In this document: in pieces, positions 59,539 through 64,000 of the stretch
How the letters are laid out: each line of letters begins with the position of its first letter
How positions within the stretch are numbered: position 1 is the stretch's first letter
Source: Streptomyces antibioticus
GTDB taxonomy: Bacteria > Actinomycetota > Actinomycetes > Streptomycetales > Streptomycetaceae
Length of the DNA: 64,000 bases
Reading direction: 5' to 3'
Assembly: GCF_001514065.1 (NCBI RefSeq)
Contig: NZ_KQ948423.1
Location: 705,717 to 769,716, forward strand
The notes under the pieces: generated by a model
Seen by the model: only the letters and a program-made list of their open reading frames with translations
What the model was told of the DNA's origin: nothing
The model's database searches: none
Program-made: the position numbers and the translations under genes

Positions 59539-61059
59539 TCAGTAGCGCAGGCGCTGGGCGTCGCCGATCGCGTCGGCCAGCTGTGACACGTCCTCGTCCT
59601 CGGTGGTCCGCGCCAAGTGCCCGGCTTCCTCGCCGAGTTCGGACAGCGAGGGGCAGCCCGGCAGGGCGGTGCGGTCGCCGTCGGTGGAGCGGAGGGTGTC
59701 GGCGAAGTAAGCGGCCAGGGTGGTGACTTGGAAGCGGGTGCTCGCCCGGTGGACCGAGCTGTCCAGGGCGTCGGTCTCCAGCTGCCCCGACTCCTCGTGG
59801 GGTTCGCGGGTCTCGGGGTCGAGCCAGCGGACGCTCGCGGTGGCGAGGTGGCCGTCGGCGCCCTCCTTGGTGCGGACCGCGTAGAGGGCGGTGACGGTGT
59901 GGCCGGGGCCGACCTCGCCGCCGTCGACGCTGTCGTCGCGGAAGTCGGCGTCGGCGACCTTGCGGTCGTCGTAACCGACCAGGCGGAACTCCCGGACCGT
60001 CTCGGGGTCGAAGGCGACCTGGGCCTTGGCGTCGCGGGCGGTCAGGTCGATGTTCTGCGGGAGCTGCTCGACGAAGACCTTGCGGGCGTCCTCGTCGTCG
60101 GAGACGTACGCGGTGTGGCCGTCGCCCTTGTCGGCGAGCTCCTCCATCAGTTCGTCGCCGTAGTCGCTGCCGACGCCGACGCCGAAGAGGGTGATGCCGT
60201 GCTCGCGGCGTTCGCTCGCGATGCGTTCGAGGATGGTCTCGGAGTCGGTGTCGCCGGTGTTGGCGAGGGCGTCGGAGATCAGGACGACGCGGTTGGTGGC
60301 GCCGTCGCGCAGGCCGTCCTCGGCGGTCTCGTAGCCGGTCTCGACGCCCGCGCCGAGGTTGGTGGAGTCGGTGGGCTCCAGGCTGTCGATCGCGTCGTGG
60401 ACCTCGCCGCGCCGACCGTCGAGACGAGTCATCGGCAGGACCCGCTCGGCCTCGTCGCTGAAGGTGACGATCGCGACGGAGTCGTCGTCGCGGAGCTGGT
60501 CCGTCATCGTGTCGAGGGAGTCCTTGGCCAGGTCCAGGCGGCCCGGTTCGCCCATCGAGCCGGAGATGTCGATGACGAAGGTGAGCGCGGCGGGCGGGCG
60601 GTCGTCGGCGTCCTCGGCGCCGCGGGTGGCGAGGCCGACGCGGACCAAGGACCAGTCGTCCTCGGAGGTGCGGGCGCCGTCGACGGTGACCGTGAAGCCG
60701 TTGCCGTCGGGGCGGTCGTAGTCCTGGCGGAAGCTGTTGACGAACTCCTCCGGCCGGACCGTCGACGGGTCGGGCAGCCGGCCCTCGGCGAGGGTGCGGC
60801 GGGCATAGCCGTAGGAGGCGGTGTCGACGTCGAGGGCGAAGGTGGAGAGGTAGTCGGGTGAGGGGGCCACCTCGCGGGAGTCGCCGGGGGTGGTGTGTTG
60901 TTCGCCGCGGGGTGCGGGGGCGAGCCCGCTGCCCGACTTGTCCGACGCGTTGCTGCCGCTGCCGTCGTCCGTCCCGCTGCACCCCGTCAGCAACAGGCCG
61001 CTCACCGCGGTCACCGCGAGCAACGCCACGCGCAGGCGCCGTATTCGATACCGCTCCAT
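59539..61059 (-). CDS. YfbK-like von Willebrand factor A lipoprotein
   Basis: Protein of 506 residues, ATG 61059. A lipobox 'LLLTGC' at about residues 22-27 marks lipid anchoring after signal peptidase II. After a Ser/Gly/Asp-rich spacer the VWA domain (about 150-330) has an intact MIDAS 'FVIDISGSMGEPGRL' (D-x-S-x-S) and 'DALANTGDT' nearby. The N-terminal 'DYLSTFALDVDTASYGYARRTLAEGRLPDPSTVRPEEFVNSF' and the C-terminal portion belong to the YfbK family (DUF3520-type end). It probably binds a partner protein at the cell surface in a metal-dependent way. No operon partner is evident. Confidence 0.87.
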   Translation of the reverse strand: MERYRIRRLRVALLAVTAVSGLLLTGCSGTDDGSGSNASDKSGSGLAPAPRGEQHTTPGDSREVAPSPDYLSTFALDVDTASYGYARRTLAEGRLPDPSTVRPEEFVNSFRQDYDRPDGNGFTVTVDGARTSEDDWSLVRVGLATRGAEDADDRPPAALTFVIDISGSMGEPGRLDLAKDSLDTMTDQLRDDDSVAIVTFSDEAERVLPMTRLDGRRGEVHDAIDSLEPTDSTNLGAGVETGYETAEDGLRDGATNRVVLISDALANTGDTDSETILERIASERREHGITLFGVGVGSDYGDELMEELADKGDGHTAYVSDDEDARKVFVEQLPQNIDLTARDAKAQVAFDPETVREFRLVGYDDRKVADADFRDDSVDGGEVGPGHTVTALYAVRTKEGADGHLATASVRWLDPETREPHEESGQLETDALDSSVHRASTRFQVTTLAAYFADTLRSTDGDRTALPGCPSLSELGEEAGHLARTTEDEDVSQLADAIGDAQRLRY

Positions 61060-61206
61060 CTTCCGTGCCCCCTTGGTCCGTTGACGTCGACTTCTGTGAC
61101 TGTGACGGGCCAGGGGGCCGGAACGTGCGCTACGGAGCGTTGCGGAAGTGTCTCGAAGAGGGCACGGAGCAGGGCCGTTGAGACCGGTATGCGATCGTCC
61201 GTTGAC

Positions 61207-62061
61207 CTAGGAGACCACGTCCTTGCGGGCAAAACCGCGGAAGGCCAGCGCGAACAGCACGAGGGCGTACGTTACCGAGACCGCGGCGCCCTGGATCATG
61301 CCGGACCACTCCATGCCGGGCTGTACGGCGTCCGCCCACGCGAACTGCCAGTGCGCGGGCAGGAAGTCACGCCAGTCGCCGAGGGCGGTCACCGCGTCCA
61401 GGACGTTGCCGACGATCGTCAGGCCCACCGCGCCGCCGACCGCGCCCAGCGGGGCGTCCGTGCGGGTGGAGAGCCAGAACGCCAGCCCTGCGGTGACCAG
61501 TTGGGAGACGAAGATGAACGCGACGACGATCACGAGTCGTCCGGCCGCGGTGCCGGGCGCGAGGGACCCTCCCGTCGGGATCTCCAGCGGACCCCAGCCG
61601 TACGCGGCCGTGCCCACGGCCAGCGCCACCACCGGCAGCAGGATCATCGCGGCCAGGCTCAGGCCGAGGCCGACCACCAGCTTGGACCACAGGAGGCGGG
61701 CCCGCGGGACGGGTGCGGCCAGCAGATAGCGCAGGGAGGACCAGCCGGCCTCCGACGCGACCGTGTCGCCGCAGAACAGGGCGACCGGGATGACCAGCAG
61801 GAAGCCCGCGGACACGAACAGGTTGACGGCCGCGAAGTTGGCGCCGGAAGCGGTCGCCGTGTCCATCAGGGAGACGGTGTTGTTGCGGCCGCCGGGCTCG
61901 CCGCCGATGGCGAAGGCGATCAGCAGCACGAAGGGGAGGGCGGCGAGGATGCCGAACATCACCATCGTGCGGCGGCGTTTGAGCTGGCGGACCAGCTCTA
62001 CGCGGAGGGGGAGGGTGTGGCGGGGCTGGTAGCCGGAGGCGGTTTCGGTGACAGTGGTCAT
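61207..62061 (-). CDS. ABC-2 type transporter permease
   Basis: Protein of 284 residues with about six predicted membrane helices ('TMVMFGILAALPFVLLIAFAIG', 'ASGANFAAVNLFVSAGFLLVIPVALFCGDTVASEAGWSSLRYLLAAPVPRARLLWSKLVVGLGLSLAAMILLPVVALAVG', and others). This matches ABC-2 permeases of the NatB/CcmB class. ATG 62061 overlaps the stop of the upstream gene (ATGA), so it is coupled to the ATPase fused in that gene. Confidence 0.88.
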   Translation of the reverse strand: MTTVTETASGYQPRHTLPLRVELVRQLKRRRTMVMFGILAALPFVLLIAFAIGGEPGGRNNTVSLMDTATASGANFAAVNLFVSAGFLLVIPVALFCGDTVASEAGWSSLRYLLAAPVPRARLLWSKLVVGLGLSLAAMILLPVVALAVGTAAYGWGPLEIPTGGSLAPGTAAGRLVIVVAFIFVSQLVTAGLAFWLSTRTDAPLGAVGGAVGLTIVGNVLDAVTALGDWRDFLPAHWQFAWADAVQPGMEWSGMIQGAAVSVTYALVLFALAFRGFARKDVVS

Positions 62062-64000
62062 GCTGAGCCTCCGATCAGGGTGAGGAAGGCGTCTTCCAGG
62101 CGGCGGTGGGGGCCTATTGAGGCGACCGGTACCTCTAGACGGACCAGGTCTACGAGGAGGGCGGCGGCGTGGGTGCGCTCCGTGAGTGCCGGGTCGGGCT
62201 GTGGTGCGTCTGCGGGTTCGTGGGGGCTGGTCGCGCAGTTCCCCGCGCCCCTGAGGGGCGTTGCCGACAGGCGTACCAGGAGGCCGCCGTCTGTTCTTGT
62301 TGCCGACTCGACCTGCGGCAGAGTCGCCACCTTCTCCACCAGGGGATCGTCGATGTCTGCCGCCAAGCCCACCAGCAGCGTGTCTCCCGCGCCGATGATC
62401 TCTGCCACCGGGCCCGCCTGGACCAGCTGTCCCCGGTCCATCACCACCAGGTGGGTGCAGGTCTGTTCGACCTCTGCCAGGAGGTGGCTGGAGACTATGA
62501 CCGTGCGTCCGGCGGCCGCGTAGCGGATCATCACCTCGCGCATCTCGCGGATCTGGGGCGGGTCGAGTCCGTTGGTCGGTTCATCGAGGATCAGGAGGTC
62601 CGGGAGGCCGAGCATGGCCTGGGCGATGGCCAGGCGCTGGCGCATGCCCTGGGAGTAGGTGCGGACCGCGCGGGCCAGCGCGTCGCCGAGGCCGGCGATC
62701 TCCAACGCCTCGTCCAGATGGGCGTCCTCGGGCGGGCGGCCGGTCGCCGCCCAGTACAGCTCCAGGTTCTCCCGGCCGGAAAGGTGCGGCAGGAAGCCCG
62801 CGCCCTCGACGAAGGCGCCGACCCGGGAGAGGACCGGGGCGCCGGGGCGGATGGCGTGGCCGAAGACGCGGATCTCGCCGCCGTCCGGCTTGATCAGGCC
62901 CATCAGCATGCGGAGCGATGTGGTCTTGCCGGCGCCGTTCGGGCCGAGGAGGCCCAGTACCTGGCCCTTCTCGACACGGAAGGAGAGGTCGCGGACGCTG
63001 TAGCGGTCGCTGCCCGGGTACTTCTTGCTCAAGTCCGTGATCTGGAGCGGGACTTCGGCCAGCTCCGGGTCCGGGGCGGGCATCGCGGTGCGGCGCCGGG
63101 CCGTGAGGAGGAGGGTGAGGGCGACGAGCGCGCCCGCGAGCGGCAGCCACCAGACCCACGAGGGCAGCGGGGCGGCGGCGGTCTCCACACCGGGGGCGGT
63201 CGGGACCGTCAGGTCGCCCTTCAGGGAGACCGTGTACGTCGCCGGGGCCGCCGGGGAGGCGTAGCCGAGGTCCGTGGAGGCGAGGACCAGGCGGAGCCGG
63301 TGACCGTTCTCGATCTTGTGGTCGATCGCCGGGAGGGTGACGGTCACGTCTTTGCCGGACTTGGCGCCCTCGACGCGCAGGGGCGTCACCAGCTGGGAGG
63401 GCAGTACCTGTCGGGCGCCGCCGGGGCCGACGTCGTACAGCTTGGCGAAGAGCACGGCGTCGTCGGACGTGGACTGCACGTGGACCGCGGCCGTCGGGGC
63501 GCCGGTGATGCGGAGGTCGTCGGTGACCGGCGCGGACTCGAACTGGGCGTACTGGCCCGGGAAGTCCAGGGAGACGCCGACGCCGAGGGAGGAGAGCTGG
63601 GCGAGGCCGCCCGCGCTGCCGAGGCCGGGGAGGGCGGAGACGCCGGGCGGGTTGGCGCCGGCCGGGTTGATGACCCGCTGCTCCTCGCGGCCGGTCAGGG
63701 CGAACGTGCGGTCGCCGCTGTGCAGGCCGGGGTAGGTGTCGGAGCTCGCGCCCCTGAGCTGGGCGGCGCCGTCGGTGGAGTCGACGCCTCCGGTGCGGGT
63801 GACGCGGAAGGCGGGGCCGGTGTCGGCGCCGGTGTCCTTCTTGAGGTAGCGGTCGAACCAGGACTCCGTGCGGGCCTGGACGCGGCTGCCCTCCATGTCG
63901 CCGCCGTCGTGGCCGCCCGCGATCCAGTCGACGTCGACGGGGGCGCCGTTGGCCTTGATGGCCTTCGCGGCGGCGTCGGACTGGTCGAGCGTGAAGAGGG
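62058..64000 (-). CDS. Hydrolase (S15/CocE-like) fused to an ABC ATPase; 5' end beyond window
   Basis: 647 residues are visible and the frame stays open to the window edge. Order: end of an alpha/beta-hydrolase with 'DWIAGGHDGGD' (catalytic His); a jelly-roll domain like the X-Pro dipeptidyl-peptidase C-terminal domain ('FESAPVTDDLRITGAPTAAVHVQSTSDDAVLFAKLYDVGP'); a membrane helix 'WVWWLPLAGALVALTLLLTA'; then an ABC ATPase with Walker A 'GPNGAGKTT', 'TYSQGMRQRLAIAQAM', and 'LLILDEPTNGLD'. The permease gene overlaps. The ATPase would be on the cytoplasmic side and the hydrolase outside. Near the C-terminus a dispersed repeat is translated in frame (LRGAGNCATSPHE). Confidence 0.85.
   Translation of the reverse strand, partial: LFTLDQSDAAAKAIKANGAPVDVDWIAGGHDGGDMEGSRVQARTESWFDRYLKKDTGADTGPAFRVTRTGGVDSTDGAAQLRGASSDTYPGLHSGDRTFALTGREEQRVINPAGANPPGVSALPGLGSAGGLAQLSSLGVGVSLDFPGQYAQFESAPVTDDLRITGAPTAAVHVQSTSDDAVLFAKLYDVGPGGARQVLPSQLVTPLRVEGAKSGKDVTVTLPAIDHKIENGHRLRLVLASTDLGYASPAAPATYTVSLKGDLTVPTAPGVETAAAPLPSWVWWLPLAGALVALTLLLTARRRTAMPAPDPELAEVPLQITDLSKKYPGSDRYSVRDLSFRVEKGQVLGLLGPNGAGKTTSLRMLMGLIKPDGGEIRVFGHAIRPGAPVLSRVGAFVEGAGFLPHLSGRENLELYWAATGRPPEDAHLDEALEIAGLGDALARAVRTYSQGMRQRLAIAQAMLGLPDLLILDEPTNGLDPPQIREMREVMIRYAAAGRTVIVSSHLLAEVEQTCTHLVVMDRGQLVQAGPVAEIIGAGDTLLVGLAADIDDPLVEKVATLPQVESATRTDGGLLVRLSATPLRGAGNCATSPHEPADAPQPDPALTERTHAAALLVDLVRLEVPVASIGPHRRLEDAFLTLIGGSA
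62225..62267 (-). repeat. Dispersed Streptomyces-type repeat, copy 2 (inside a gene)
   Basis: Minus-strand copy of the 9941-9983 repeat: GGCGCGGGGAACTGCGCGAC preceded by TCGGCAACGCCCC. It lies within the coding sequence of the fused hydrolase/ABC gene, between the ATPase core and the last ~40 residues, and is read without frameshift. Confidence 0.75.

Overview
The window is high-GC actinobacterial DNA, almost certainly a Streptomyces chromosome. Evidence: about 70% GC with a strong third-codon GC bias, chaplin and rodlin genes of the aerial-hypha coat, a melC-type tyrosinase operon, a dynamin-like dynA/dynB pair, and a pSAM2-like integrative element. Gene order around ssbB, dynAB, chpG, melC, chpF, chpA, chpD, rdlA and rdlB follows the order I remember from the model streptomycetes. 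That synteny is recalled, not computed.

Layout. (1) 1-13.9 kb is core chromosome. It holds the 3' end of a von Willebrand-type gene, an FHA signalling protein, a PIMT-like methyltransferase, a truncated globin, a three-gene FtsX-type ABC system, a thioesterase pair and an EttA-like ABC-F ATPase. (2) 13.92-25.75 kb is an integrated actinomycete integrative and conjugative element (AICE), bounded by a perfect 68-bp direct repeat. The right side carries the pSAM2-type module: GntR regulator, SCO3933-type protein, FtsK-like TraSA, Spd proteins, RepSA, Xis and Int. The left side carries cargo: a membrane protein, a lower-GC gene with a HEPN-type R-x4-H motif, a compound inverted repeat, and a Nudix/XRE pair. 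The target is not a tRNA gene but the leader region of ettA. (3) 25.8-32.9 kb holds a thioester-domain surface protein, ssbB, dynB-dynA, tRNA-Arg(UCU) and a DUF2087 protein. (4) 33-57.5 kb is a surface-coat island: four chaplin genes, three rodlin genes, melC1/melC2, several small secreted proteins and an LCP-family protein. A translationally coupled exopolysaccharide operon (39.5-49.2 kb) sits inside it, with a GH26-like glycosidase and an ATP-grasp/oxidoreductase pair next to it. (5) 57.5-64 kb holds an acyl-CoA ligase, a VWA lipoprotein, an ABC-2 permease and a fused hydrolase/ABC ATPase gene that runs off the window.

How the genes fit together. Five of the chaplin/rodlin genes have a promoter-like pair resembling the sigma-BldN consensus (CGTnAC, 16-17 nt, CGTTGA), so the coat genes look co-regulated during aerial growth. 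The exopolysaccharide operon has undecaprenyl-phosphate sugar-transferase, flippase, polymerase-like, Wzz-like, deacetylase and glycosyltransferase genes, which is enough for a lipid-linked surface glycan. Its position among the amyloid coat genes suggests a matrix or wall glycan of aerial hyphae; that is inference. The AICE encodes its own excision, replication, regulation and double-stranded DNA transfer. Its traSA gene contains a TTA codon, which would tie transfer to the developmental tRNA BldA.
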